Assembly: GCA_015680685.1 (NCBI GenBank)
Contig: MNCI01034697.1
Span: 1,436,516-1,500,515 of the forward strand
DNA length: 64,000 nucleotides
Direction of reading: 5' to 3'
DNA from: Gnetum montanum
Taxonomy: Eukaryota > Streptophyta > Gnetopsida > Gnetales > Gnetaceae
The notes beneath the pieces were generated by a model, which had not been told where the DNA came from, did not search any database, and saw only the letters and a list, made by a program, of their open reading frames with translations. Numbering within the stretch: position 1 is the stretch's first letter; each line of letters opens with the position of its first letter. Positions 22,771 through 35,199 of the stretch are shown here, piece by piece. Made by a program: the position numbers and the translations under genes.

Positions 22771-24594
22771 TTATTGTTTCTTCCTAAAGTCCATCCCCTG
22801 TGGTAGTTGTTGGGAATTGAGATAAGTAAGAATGCTACTATAACAATTTATTTCTATGGCTTGATCATTTACTACATCGGCAAAGAGGGTTTCATTAGGA
22901 AAATGGTCAGATACAACATATTCATCCTCTTTGTTGTCCCAACACAACCGAGATAGGTGATCTACGACTACATTCTCGATGCCTTTGCGATCTACTATCG
23001 TTAAATCGAACTCTTGAAGAATCACCAACCAACGTATGATATGTGGACTAACCGCTGGCTTGTTCATAAGGAACCTGATTGCACTATGATCTGTATGGAT
23101 GTATACCTTGTAGCCCAATACATAGTGCCTAAATTTGTCCAGTGCAAACACTACAGCCATTAATTCCTTTTCTGGAGTCATGTAGTTGAGTTGTGCACCG
23201 GTGATACTCTTATTGGCACAGTGGATGTAATACGGTCATTTTTGTTCATCTAATTGTGCTAGTACGACTCCTAAGGCATAATTAGATGCATCAGTCATGA
23301 TATGGAACGGCCTGGACCAGTCAGGGGCTTGTAGAATAGGAGTTTCCACAAGCCTCTGTTTGAGAGTTTGGAATGTTCGTTCACATTCCCTGGTCCACTC
23401 GAATGGGGCATCTATTTTCGTTAATTCCACCAACGGCTTGGAAATTTTGGAGAAGTTCTTGATAAATCTCCTGTAGTAGCCAGTGTGTCCAAGTAATGAC
23501 CGAACGTCTTTGACAGTTTCTGGTTGTCAGGTAATTCCTTGGATGACTTTAATTTTTTTCGGATCTACCTCTATTCCTGATTGTGAAATTTTGTGCCCCA
23601 ATACTACACCCTCTTCAACCATCAAATGGCTCTTCTTCCAGTTGAGCTTTAGGTTGGTTTCAACACATCGTTTTAATACTTGCTCTAATCAGTTGAGGGC
23701 TTGATCAAAGCTCATCCTGTAAGTGGAGAAGTCGTCCATGAAGACTTCTACTCCATTACCTATTTGCTGCTGAAATATGCTTAGAACTAATCGTTGGAAT
23801 GTGGCAGGTGCATTGCACAAACCAAAATGCATTTTTTTGTATGCAAACGTTCCCTAAGGACTGGTGAACGTTGTTTTGGCTTGGTCTTTTGGCACGATTC
23901 GTATTTGGTTGTACCCACTATACCCATCTAGAAAACTGTAATAGCGATGCGCTACTATAGTGTCCAAGACTTGGTCAAAAAATGGCAATGGGAAGTGATC
24001 TTTGAATGTTGCCATATTTAATAGCCTAAAGTCTATACATACCCTCCATTTACCTCCTTTTTTCGGTACGATTACAAGAGGACTAACCCACTCGCTATCG
24101 GCAATAGGGTAAATGAACCTAGCCTTGAGAAGTTGTTCTATCTCCTCTTTCACTATTTGTTTTAACTTCGGGTTCAATTGCCTTTGGGGTTGCTTGCGAG
24201 GTTTCATGGACGAGTCTGTGTAAATCCTATGCTGGCATATCCTAGGATCTATTCTTGTTAGTTCAAGATATGACCAGGAAAAGGCTATTAACCACTTGTT
24301 TATTACCTTTAGCAAACTTTTCTTTTTCTTGGATGCAAGCTTTGCGTTGATGATTACCAGTTTTCCATCTTTAAGGGTCATGTATTCCAAACCGGTGGGC
24401 AACGGTTTTAAATCTAGGGGCTCTTGTTTAAACTTCTCAGGAATCTCCAACTTCCCCCAATTAATGTTTTCGGGGTTAAGGGCTGGAAGTTGGCAACGGA
24501 CTTGCTCTAATATGTCTGTGCTTTCAATGTAAGCACTAGTTATTCCCTCAGCTAGTTTCACACAGGTTGTTGAGTTGTTCTCTTTATTAGCCAT
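22771..24594 (-). pseudogene. Element A reverse transcriptase and RNase H
   Basis: The main open frame 23854-24594 carries the linker after protease and RT blocks WVSPLVIVPKKGGKWRVCID, FLDGYSGYNQI and, after a stop, FGLCNAPATFQ. The catalytic FMDD is at 23731-23742 within VEVFMDDFSTY. Residues around it (VFMDDFS, NLKLNWKKSH, GIEVDPKKI, LLGHTGYYRRFIK) match the Athila/Tat group rather than chromoviruses. RNase H follows with DASNYALGVVL, ALDKFRHYVLG and HTDHSAIRFL. In-frame stops near 23850, 23690, 23530 and 23235 inactivate it. Confidence 0.93.
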
Positions 24595-24699
24595 CAGCCA
24601 CTAGATGTTTTCTTGTCATGTGGCTGTCGCATATAGGCACTTTTGTATGTCAATATCTTGTGCACACCGATTGCATGCAGGCAATGTTAAAGTTCACAT

Positions 24700-25218
24700 C
24701 ACCCATGATTTCTGCACGCAATGACACCCTGTGTCACTATATGCGATGCATGGAACTCTTTTCCTCTAAATTTTTCCAAAAGTATTTATCTTGGATATTT
24801 CTAGGGAAAGATTGTGGATTCCTAGGCATGCATTGATTGTATTCAGCTATGACCTTCCCATTATAATTGGAAAATCTCCTTTGTCATTGTTTATTTGGAT
24901 CACTAGGAAATCGGCTGGATATGACCAACCACCCATAGTGGTAACAATGTCCTTAACTTGTCCCAAAGGAATAGTGATGGACTGGTCAACCAGCTCTAAG
25001 CGAATATTTCTCTTCTTGAGTGGAGGCAGGTTCCAAGTTTTATACAGTTCTTGTGAGATTAAGTTGACTCCGGAACCTGAGTCGAGGAGAGCCTTATGGG
25101 GTTCATTCCCAGGGACTTGGAGGTAAACTAGGAGGACTCCCAGATTCGATAATTTCTTTGGAAGGTGGTCGACCTTGATCCAGTCAGTTACTGTATGTGT
25201 TAACATAATTATATGCAT
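24700..25218 (-). pseudogene. Element A retropepsin-type protease
   Basis: A frame of 123 residues holds KALLDSGSGVNLISQELY, with the catalytic DSG at 25075-25083, and a downstream ...DFPIIMGRS segment in place of the ILG motif. The following conserved stretch (LGIHNLSLEIS, then CNRCAQDIDIQKC) links to RT and is shared with elements B, C and D. The frame breaks after GRS. Confidence 0.88.
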
Positions 25219-25559
25219 TGGATGCGATTTCTCTATCGAAGGGTTTCCCGAAACCTTATTTGGTATGGAGGTGTTTAGATGCTCAACTGCTTGTGAAGGC
25301 GAGGGTTTGGTTAGATTGCTGGTCCTAAGGAAAGGTCTTTTTGGTGTATGATTGTTAGAACCAACTAGAAATTAAGGATTGGGAGCCCTCGCAGTGTTGG
25401 TTTGTCGCGGTTGAGCGGGAATTACTCTAGGCTTTATTGAAGCGGTTGGCGGTGGGACTATTGGTGCAAGAGATGCGGATGGATTTGGAGGATAGTGTGG
25501 GTATGGAGCGTTTCCCGAAGGAGGAGTCCTAAAATACTCCTAAACTCGGTAGTAACGTG

Positions 25560-27674
25560 GAGGGTTTATGTGACCCATAGAGTCACCTAGGGAAATCGGC
25601 TGCTGCACATAATAACCATAAGGATTGGGTTGCTGGTAAGGGTACTGTTGTGTTGGCAGTGGTATCCCCCATGACTGTGGGTATTGCCACTGCTGATGCT
25701 ATCCGATGGGCTGTGGTGGAGTTCCACTTGGAAAATACGTTAGTGGTTGGTGGAACTACCTTGGGTTACCTTGTGGATAAGCTAACCTTCGGGGTGTTTG
25801 CCGTTGGTTGAGTCTTGGATTAAGCACATACACCCCAGACTCCTGTAGATGTGAGATGATTGGACAACATCCCTTAGCATGGTCATAGTGGCAGATCTCA
25901 CATCCACCGTCATCGTCTGTGTTAAAATCCATAACTTCATTGGAGATAAGAATTTTCCCCTTACCCTTGTTATGTGTAGGGTTTGAATTTCTTTGCTTTG
26001 TTTTACCTTTATCACTACTTCGTTCCTCCTTAGACTCTTCTATGATTTTCAAGATTATTTCAATTCTTGAGTCTAAGAAATCTCACATTTGGTCCACCTT
26101 AGTCGATACCTCGGTTGTTAATTTTTGGATTGGCAAAGTTTTTCGGTTCACCAACTCTTCGAGTGGTGACTCATCCTCCTCATCACGAAATTTCACTCCC
26201 TTCTTTCGAAGGGAGGGATCACGATTGTATTCTTCCGCACCTTCCCTTTTTCGTAGCTCACCTTCTTCTGTTGCTACTTGTTCCAACAAGCTATGAACTT
26301 CATGGGCTCTAAGTTGTGAGAGTCTGCCTTGGGCATAAGTTCCAAGGGTTCTTCTCATTTCATGCCTTAGCCCATCCACGAGGTGGCGAAGTTGATCTTG
26401 CTGAGTGTACCCATGGCCCAGGCAATGATGTAACAATGTGTAATAGCAGGCCATGGCAGCATCCAAGGGTTCATATGTACCTTGTTTCCAGCCTTGGATC
26501 TGCTTATGCAAATTGGACACCCTGGAGTATGTTTGATACTTCCCATTGAACAGTTCTAGCATCGTACTCCACCTCCTGATGGTTTCCAGTTCTAAGGACC
26601 GGTACCAGCTCTTTGCTTCTTTGGTGAGTGTCCTTGGGAACAACTTAAGTTTTTGCCACTCATTTTCTATATTTTGCAAGGCACAGGCATCGTGGAATGC
26701 CTGTAAATGATTTTGCGGATTAGCATTGTATCCCCCTTCAAATCGTGGGATATTGTTCATGTCTAATCGTTTGATCCAACTATCTTCTAAATGCCTTGTA
26801 GGAATCCTAATTGCCTCCATTATGTCAAGCATACTTCAGGTTGCGAGTAGGGGCTCTTCATGATCATCTCTTTTATGATGCCTATGATGTCTGCATTTTT
26901 CCCTACTCTCCCTACGTCCTTGCCCTTGTCCTCTTTCTCGACTTTTCCATCAAGGTCTCTCATTTTTCTTACCTTTATCCTCTCCGTTATGTTCATGATG
27001 GCTGTGCCCAGATGTGGAAGGAGAGGTGAGTGATGTGAAGAAGGGGAAGAAGAAGGGGAACCATCATCATGATGATGTTTCTTACCTTCTCTTTAGCTGC
27101 TACGACCCCGATCGTGGTGACTATCTAAGTGTCCGTCCTTATCTTTTGTCATTGTTCCCTCTATGAACAGCTAGTGTTCATGGGCATCAGAACTGGTGTG
27201 ATGTATCGTTGATCGTAGGTTCTGATACCCTACCTCCTCACTTTCGTTAAGAGGGGGAACATCTCCGAGTTCGCTAAGGACGTGCGGGCCTTTGCCCTTC
27301 AGTAGTGTATGTTGACTCTCCTACCTTAAGTCCCTCATACGTTGGGCATCTGTGGGATAATAATCCCTCATGTCAAAATCATCCACAACGTATTCAGCAT
27401 ATAATTCAGTCTTGCCTATTTGTGCCAAGGCACGGAAGAGCATGTTAGGTACTGATTGATCTGAGGCTAACACAATGTTACCTTGCAAATCTCTCCAGTG
27501 CATCTGTTCGTCTTAATGGAGAATAAAAGTAAAGTTGGGGATATACTCATCAGGATTAGTATATGTCATCTTATATTGTTGAGGCATTGGCTAATTTTGG
27601 TTATGTGTTTTATGTTTCCGACTGTCTCTAGTATGGTCCTTAGGTGGTAAGTTTCTCTTATGAGAAGAAGGCAT
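25560..27674 (-). pseudogene. Element A Gag (N-terminal module, RS-rich segment, Gag domain, zinc knuckle)
   Basis: Start ATG is at 27672-27674 (MPSSHKRNLPP). An N-terminal module follows (RDLQGNIV, PNMLFRALAQIG, LYAEYV), conserved in B and D but of unknown function. An Arg/Ser-rich basic segment (WKSRERGQGQGRRESREKC) lies near 26880-26960. A TGA at 26836-26838 precedes MLDIMEAIRIPTRH. The Retrotrans_gag-type domain is open at 26083-26832 (FHDACALQNIENEWQKLKLF, then WYRSLELE and LFNGKYQTY). A zinc knuckle CX2CX3HX4C lies at 25864-25902, then a Pro/Gln/Tyr-rich linker. Frameshifts and stops are present. Confidence 0.85.
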
Positions 27675-27795
27675 TGTTATCGGTGTGCTAATTTACCGTT
27701 ATATAAATTTTTCTTTTGATTAACCAGAAGGTTCGTTAAGGCTCACAACGATGTGAATGATATCCTTATGTTCTATATGGTGCACAAACACTTAG

Positions 27796-27814
27796 TCCCC
27801 GGAAACGGTGCCAA
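27796..27814 (-). promoter_or_regulatory. Element A primer binding site (tRNA-Asp type)
   Basis: The minus strand after the LTR reads T then TGGCACCGTTTCCGGGGA. This is complementary to the 3' end of plant tRNA-Asp (site TGGCGCCGTTGCCGGGGA) except for two bases. Confidence 0.85.
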
Positions 27815-28756
27815 TGATGAGTGGCGAGGTACCCCTACACTCAACCATACAAAACAAGCGTAGCACACGTGATCCGATCGAACTCCGCAAACTAAATGCC
27901 TACACGCCCCATGGAACACTTGGGGTTAATCATTCGTTGTCTTCCCAGACTTACTTGTGTTTGTCACGGTGTATGGTTAAGTAAGTCCGAGGTATATGTT
28001 TTTTATGGTCTTTTATGTTTTTATGTCTTCTATGCTACAAGAGAAGGGTTGAGAAACTAAGGCTAACTCTAACTAATGACCTAAGTCTAAATTAACTAGC
28101 GTCAACATCCATTCCCACTTACCATACACACCTTGAACTATGCAATCGTGGCTACCAAATGCTAATCATCACTGGGATTACCACGCGTAGCACACGTGCT
28201 CGAAGTGGTTGTACTGAGGCACTTAACTAGGAGGAAAGGGTGAGAGAATCTAATCGCGATGAGCAACTGATTCCTTGATTAGCCGTACACATCCGTAAAT
28301 GCTCGTAATCAAGTCGTACTCATGCTGCGCTACTGCAGGGTAATAAATGACATGTAATAAATAACAGGTAATAAATGACAAGTAATAAAATCCTATTCCA
28401 TGCACTACAAGGTTTATCCACAAAGCGCTTCTTTATTGCCGTATACAACTTGCGTTCAGGTACAATGTTGCTCGAATAAAGATCCGTTCACTTGGGGACT
28501 CCTACTGCGGGCACATGGAAAATATTCTATCTCTGGAGTGATCAATCTGCTAGAGTTTCCCTACTTTTAGCCTAGGATGGGAAATAAGGGGAGTGCTGCC
28601 TCTTATTTATAGATTTGGTGGGGGATCGTGATATCGCGTACGCGATATCGCATGGGATGCGATATCGCGACTATCGCAATATCGCGTACGCGATATCGCG
28701 ACTATCGCAATATCGCGTACGCGATATCACGGTGCATGTGATATCACATCTCATCA
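27815..28756 (-). repeat. Element A 5' LTR with expanded palindrome array
   Basis: A 942-base LTR with TATAAATA on the minus strand at 28604-28611. Between 28620 and 28750 it has GATATCGCGTACGCGATATC at 28630-28649 and then a 31-base unit repeated twice (28659-28689, 28690-28720) with a third partial copy. The opposite LTR of the same element lacks the 31-base duplication. Confidence 0.93.
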
Positions 28757-28761
28757 CTAAG
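28757..28761. repeat. Target site duplication of element A, right copy (CTAAG)
   Basis: Matches 18693-18697 exactly and continues into the second half of the interrupted element B LTR. Confidence 0.95.
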
Positions 28762-29327
28762 TAACTACCTCATTAACTATTCCTTAATTAAGTTCTAAGT
28801 GTCCTAGCATCAATATCCGTTCCCACTTGCCATACACACCCTGAACTAGTGCAACACTACTGGGATTACCAAACGCTATTCGTTATTGGGTTACCAAGCG
28901 TTACACACGTGCTCGAAGCAGTCGTACTAAATGCACTTAACTAAGAGAGTCAAGGGTTGAGAGAGATTAATTATCTAAGAAAGCATTTAAACATTTAATA
29001 GTAATTTAAATCCTATTTAGCTTACTCCATATGCTGTAAGGTTTATCAGAAAGTTCGTCTTTATTTTCGTACACAAATGTGTGCTCAGGTACAAATTGCT
29101 CGAATAAAGATTCGTTCACTTTGAGAGTCCTATTACGGGCACATGGAAATTATTTTAACTCTGGAATGCTAAAACTACTATAGTTTGGCTAAGGGTCTAG
29201 ATTTAGATTGGAAAACAAGGAACAATTTCCTCTTATTTATAGAACTGATGATGGGCTGCGATATCGCGTACGCGATATCGCAGGGGTTGACTCGATATCA
29301 CAGCCCATGTGATATTGCGTCCCATCA
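28762..29327 (-). repeat. Element B 3' LTR, second part
   Basis: Continues the LTR begun at 18451. It ends CCCATCA before the element-internal TACCCCCATGAATG. It has a TATAAATA box on the minus strand at 29234-29241 and a perfect 24-base palindrome at 29258-29281 centred on CGCGTACGCG. Confidence 0.9.
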
Positions 29328-31480
29328 TACCCCCATGAATGAATGAAAACTTGTCCTTGAGTTCCTTACAAAATATTGAGAAGGTATGGGATTATTAACT
29401 TGAATGATACTAATGGTGAATGGGGCGACATGTGAATGGATCATCATTACAAAACATGAAAAAATTAGTGTTCATGACAACAAGAGTGAACACTATACAC
29501 ATTTGACATCTAGCCTTATTTGGCAGATGGGAGAGAAGAGAGAAGAAAAGAGAGAGAGAGAGAGAAAAGAAGAAAGAAGAAATCTGTTGCTGCCGATGCC
29601 AAAATTGTGCTTTTCATTGTCCATCCATAAGCACGTCATCAATCCTATTCCTTGCATAACTGCTTCAGCACAAGTCCATTCCAAATGTTCCTTTCAGATT
29701 CAATCCATTGGTGTACTATTTCCATCTGCACACACAACACAGTCTTATATTAGCAAGGGTAAATGAATCACAATGCAATTGATACATTGCCTCATTGTAA
29801 GGTCCATTGGCTAAGTTGTGATATGGCTGATACGGATCGGTAGGTATAATATTGGTGCCTACCCGAGGTGTAGGGGTTTAGAGAAAATCAAAAAAATTGG
29901 ACTAGGACCCCCATGACTGAGAGCGAATCTTTGGTAGCAAGGGAATGGAGAAAAAGAAAAGGAACAAGAAAGTTGGAGAAAAAGAAACAATGGCCACGCC
30001 AATAAAATGGATGTGAAAGATGGAAATGAAAAAAATAAATGGTGATTGCGGAAATGTTGAAGGGAAAGAAATTAATGGATGCACCAAATAGGAATGCCAG
30101 TGTGTCCTCACCAAAGTAGGCTCATGCCCTTAATGCCCTGACAATCCCACATTCAAAAGAGTCCGTAGGCTCTAGGAATGTTATTTGGAAACAAGAGTTA
30201 AAGTATTAACCACAAGAATTCACCAAAAAGAAAAAAATTCATCAACCAAAATATGGACTACTGATACAACTGGCAATGAGGTGAAAAATGGAGAAAGAAG
30301 GGTGGTAAGAAGAGAATGGAATGGAGTCTCAAGAACAAGGTGATGTACAGCCCCTTATGTATTAATGGTTAATGTGACTTGGTAGATCCTATTCCAAATC
30401 CAGCCTCAAACAAACCACATCCAATGACTTCGCATTAATACATTCGACCAATCCATCCTCTTGAAGTAACATGAATGCCTCTGCAAAAGAGCCACCACCA
30501 TTCTGAAGAAACGAAAGAGGATAAAGTAGGAAGCGAGAATGGCCTTAGTTAGAGGGAACATGTTTATTTTAGTTCCATAACCAATGCTTGTAGCTCAGAT
30601 GATTATTTCATCTAAGAGGTGTGCTTTAAATTCTCACTAATTTTTTTTCTATTTTTTTTTGGTTTTTGCATGAGAACCACACCATGCAAAGACTTATTAT
30701 TTTCATTTGTTCAACTTCTCGATAATGGAGTAACGTCGGAATGGGAAGGAAAACTCAAGAAGAAACATCCAAGCATCCAAGAGAATGGCCAGCACAAGTG
30801 CATCAAATCACCTTGAAGTCACACCCTTTTCAATATTTGAGTCCTTCCTTAGTTTGAGAAATACCCAGTCACCAATTCGTTGATAGTTCTTATTATTGAG
30901 AAAGGTGACTGTACAATTCCAAGCCAAGAGAGACCATAGAAATTTATGGATGTATGGATAAAGTGGACTCATTGCCTATTATACCAAAAAGAACCATACC
31001 TTAGTGTCAACATCATAACTCAAAGGTAAAAACCAAACATTAGCAATCAATGGAATACAGTTCATACCATCTTAGGAGCACTTATTAGGTGACAAACTAA
31101 ACAAAATAAACAAACACACAAAGAAATGAAAGAGTCTGAACGATGTTGGGAAAAAAAAAGAAGAAAAGTTAAAGAAATTTTTAAAAAACAAATTTGCAAA
31201 ACAAAAAATTAAAAAGAAACTAAGGGCCTTGAGTGATCAGCATAGGTGGCCATCTCCCCCATGACTGAGTTGAAAGGAGGAGATCCGAAATAATGAGTGA
31301 CGTCATCCTCTCTCAGAGGTATTATGTGCACCAGCTATTTTAAGTTCATGGAAGGGTTTGGTTTGTTGCACGTTGACCAATAATCTCTTATCAGGGCTTT
31401 CAGATTTGTATATGGTCATGGCTCCTGAGGGAAAAGTTGTATGAATAATGTAAGGTCCTTCCCACAATGTTTGAAATTTT
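29328..31480 (-). other. Element B polypurine tract and 3' non-coding tract
   Basis: Collinear with 19595-21660 of element A. AGTCATGGGGG-type motifs on the minus strand are at 29330-29340 (one change, polypurine tract), 29908-29918 and 31256-31266. A (GA)-rich microsatellite lies at about 29545-29575. No coding potential is conserved. Confidence 0.8.
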
Positions 31481-34400
31481 GTGCATTATGGCACATGTGT
31501 GGGGTTCCAGTAGAGGACCTTATCCCCTGGTTGATACTTAACTTTCTGAATTTTTAAGTCATGATGTTGCTTGTTGTGTGCCTTGTGTAACTCATTTGAT
31601 GATAGGGCAACCAATCAGTTTTCGTCCAGCACGTTTAGAGTTGCCAATATTTGTTTTTGTGCTAGATCAAGGTCAAGGTGGAGGTCACATGCCATGGATA
31701 GTGTACGAAGCTTGGTTTGAATTAGAATCTTTGGAAGTTTTCCATATACTAACTCGTAGGGAGTTTCCAAGTGGAGCGGTATGCCCAAAGAGCATCATTC
31801 AATTTAGTGCTCCAATCTCACCTATATTTGCTAATTGTTCTTATTTATATTTTAGTAATCTCCCGATTAGTGACCTTGGCTTGGCCATTAGCTTGGGGGT
31901 GGTAACGTGTGGTCAATTTATGTTCAACCCCTAAGCGTTGCATTAATTTCCAAAAGGTTGCGCCCATGAAGTATGTTCCATTATCCGAGATAAGTGCACG
32001 TGGCACACCAAACCTATTTACAACTTGTTGTTGTACAAATCGTGCAGCTGTAGATGATTTGTAGTCTATAACAGCAACTGCTTCAGCCCATTTCGTTAGA
32101 TAGTCAACAACAACAATGATGTAAGATTTTCCATTGGACATTGGTGTAATGGGCCCCATAAAGTCTATTCCCCAAATGTCGAAGGGTTCTAAAGGTTGAA
32201 TCCATTGTTGCGGACCCTCCATTCTAGCAGTCATTCCCCCATCATGTTGAAAACGCTCGTAGGATTGGACAAATTGATGGGTGTCCCAAAATAATGTTGG
32301 CCAGTAATATCTTGCAAGCAGGATCTTAATAGCCATTTGTCTCCCTGCATAGTGGCCCCCACAAGGACCCTCATGAGCATCTTGGAGAACTCTTAATTGA
32401 TCCACATCAGGCACACACCATCGAACCAAGCCATTAGGAAAAACTTTGTAAAGTTGTCCGTTGATCTCTATGAAGTATTTGGCTTTGTGAAGAAGTTGTT
32501 ATTTATTCCTAAAGTCAAGCTCATGTGGTGTTTGTTGGGAAAGGAGATAGGTGAGAATGCTACTATACTAGTTCGTTCCCATGGGTTGATTATTCACTAC
32601 ACTGGCAAAGAGGGCTTCATTAGGAAAATGATCGGATATGACATATTTGTCCTCTTTGCTATCCTAGTGCAACCGAGATAAGTGATCTGCAACTACATTA
32701 TCGATGCCCTTTCAATCTATTATCGTTAGATCAAACTCCTGTAGGATTACTAGCCAACATATAATACGAGGGCTAACCGTTGGCTTATTCATGAGGAACC
32801 TAACTGCACTATGATCCGTATGAATGTACACTTTGTAGCCTAACACATAGTGCCTAAACTTGTCCAGTGCAAACACTACAGCCATTAATTCTTTTTTTGT
32901 AGTTGTGTAGTTAAATTGTGCACCGACGATACTCTTACTTGCACAGTGGATGTAATAAGGATGTTTTTTTATCTAACTATGTCAGTATAGCTCCTAATGC
33001 ATAATTGGATGCATCAGTCATTATATGAAATGGCTTGGACCAGTCAGGGGCTTGTTGAATGGGAGTTTCTACAAGCCTTTGTTTCAGAGTTTGGAATGCT
33101 CGTTCACATTCCTTGGTCCATTCGAATGGTGCATCCTTTTTCGTTAATTCTACCAACAGTTTGGAAATCTTGAAGAAGTTCTCAATGAATCTCCTATAAT
33201 AGCCGATGTGTCCAAGGAATGATCAAATGTCTTTAATAGTTTCTGGTTATCAGGTAATTCCTTGGATGACCCTAACTTTATCCAAGTCTACCTCTGTTCC
33301 TAAATGTGAAATTTTATGCCCAAGTATGATGCCCTCTTGGACCATCAAATGGCTTTTCTTCCAATTGAGCCTTAAGTTGGTTTCAACACATCATTTTAGC
33401 ATCTGCTCTAATCGGTCCAGGGCTTGATCAAAGCTTGTTCCATAAGTGGAGAATTCATCCATAAAGACTTATACTCCATTCCCTATCTTCTATTGGAATA
33501 TGCTTAGAACTAAATGTTGAAATGTGGCAGGAGCATTGCACAAGCCAAAGGGAATTTGTTTATATGCAAACGTTCCCCAAGGATTAGTGAATGTTGTTTT
33601 GGCTTGATCTTCTAGTGCTATCCGTATTTTGTTATATCCACTATAGCCATCTAGAAAACTATAATAGTGATGCCCTATTATGGTGTCTAAGACTTGGTCA
33701 ATGAATGGCAACATGAAATGATCCTTGAATGTTGCCATGTTTAGCAGCCTAAAATCTATACACACCCTCCATTTTCCTTCCTTTTTAGGCATGATCACCA
33801 GAGGGCTAACCCATTCACTATCAGTAATGGGATATATGAATCCAGCCTTAAGGAGTTGTTCTATCTCCTCTTTTACTATTTTTTTCAATTTTGGGTTCCA
33901 TCTCCTCTGCGGTTGTTTTCGAGGTTTCATTGAGGCGTTTGTGTAAATCCTATCCTAGGATCTATTTTGGTTAACTCAAGATATGACTAGGCAAAGGCTT
34001 TTGACCACTTGTTTATCACTTTCAGTAGTCTTTCCTTTTGTTTGGGAACAAGCTTTGCATTGATGATCACTGGTTTTCCATTTTCAAGGGTCATGTACTC
34101 CAGACTGGTGGGTAATGGTTTCAAATCTAGGGGCTCTTATTTAAATCTCTCAGGAATTTCCAACTTCCCCCAGTTTATGTTTTCGATGTTAAGGTTTGGA
34201 AGTTGGAAATGGACTTGCTCCAGTGTGTCTATGCTTTCAATGTAAGCACTAGTTATTCCCTCAATTAATTCCATGCATATTAGCGAATTACTCTCTTGAT
34301 TAGCCATCATCCACTGGGTGTCTTCCTGTTGTGTGGCTGCTGCATATAGGCACTTTTGTATATTAATGTCTTGTGCACACTGGTTGCATGCAGGTAATGT

Positions 34401-34920
34401 TAAACTTCACATAACCCATGATTTCTGCACGCAATGGCACCCTGTGTCACTATATGCGATGCATGGGACTTTCTTCTTCTCAATCTTTCCAAAAGTGTTC
34501 TTCTTGGATATTTCCAGGGAAAGATCACGGATTCCTAGGCATGCATCTATCGTACTTAACCATGGTCTTCCCATTATTATTAGGAAGTCCCCTTTACCAT
34601 TGTTTACTTGTATTACTAGGAAATTAGCTGGATACGACTAACCACACATAGTGGTAACGATGTTCTCCACTAGTCCTAAGGGAACAGTGATGGACTGGTT
34701 AGCCAGCTCAAGTTGAATATTGCTTTTTCTCAATGGAGTTAGGTTCCAGGCTTTGTACATTTCTTGTGATATTAAGCTGACTCTGGAACCTGAGTCCAGA
34801 AGAGCTTTACATGGTTCATTCCCAGAAACTTGGAGATAGATTAGAGAACTTTCAGGATCAGAGAATTTCCTGGGAAGGTGGCCCACCTTAATCCAGTTAG
34901 TAATGGCATGTGTTAACATA
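31480..34920 (-). pseudogene. Element B pol (protease, RT, RNase H, integrase)
   Basis: Protease has an intact DSG at 34788-34796 (KALLDSGSRVSLISQEMY). RT lies at 33490-33930 and beyond, with WVSPLVIMPKKEGKWRVCID and FGLCNAPATFQ. At the active site (33454-33465) the motif reads FMDE, so the second catalytic Asp is now Glu. RNase H at 33000-32640 is broken by stops. Integrase at 31845-32429 keeps WGIDFMGPI, ALISDNGTYF and ANGQAKVTNREI, but the zinc finger has lost both cysteines (YERF in place of CERC). The element is inactive. Confidence 0.9.
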
Positions 34921-35199
34921 ACCATGTGCGTTAAGCTCGATTTTTGGGTTGAAGGAGGTCCTGAAACGTTATTTGGTATGGAGGTGCTTAGATGTTCAAC
35001 CGCTTGTGATGGTGAGGGCGTAGTTGGATTGTTGGTTTTGAAGAAAGGTTGTTTCAGCATAAGGTTATTAGAACCAACTGTGGGGTGAGGATTCATAGCC
35101 CTTGTGACATTGGGTTGCTGCGGTTGAGTGGGGGATACCCCTTGCATTGCTGGAGTAGTTGATAATGGAGCTATTGGCATGAGAGTTGCAGATGGGTTC

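Larger units (their letters stand above)
18698..28756 (-). mobile_element. Ty3/gypsy element A (Athila/Tat-like), full length, nested in element B
   Basis: A 10.06 kb element on the minus strand, bounded by TGATGAG...CTCATCA LTRs and a perfect CTAAG duplication. Inside, from its 5' end: a tRNA-Asp-type primer site, gag (27674 down to about 25560), protease (DSG intact), RT (FMDD intact), RNase H, integrase (to about 21700), a 2.1 kb untranslated 3' region and the polypurine tract. Several stop codons and frameshifts remain, so it is not active as it stands, but it is the best preserved of the five gypsy elements here. The LTRs look roughly 90 percent or more identical by eye. Confidence 0.95.

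Noticed and set aside
29400-29766. Plus-strand 120-codon frame in the 3' tract of element B.
   Set aside because: It is antisense to the element, contains a GA microsatellite, and is not conserved as an ORF in A or D.
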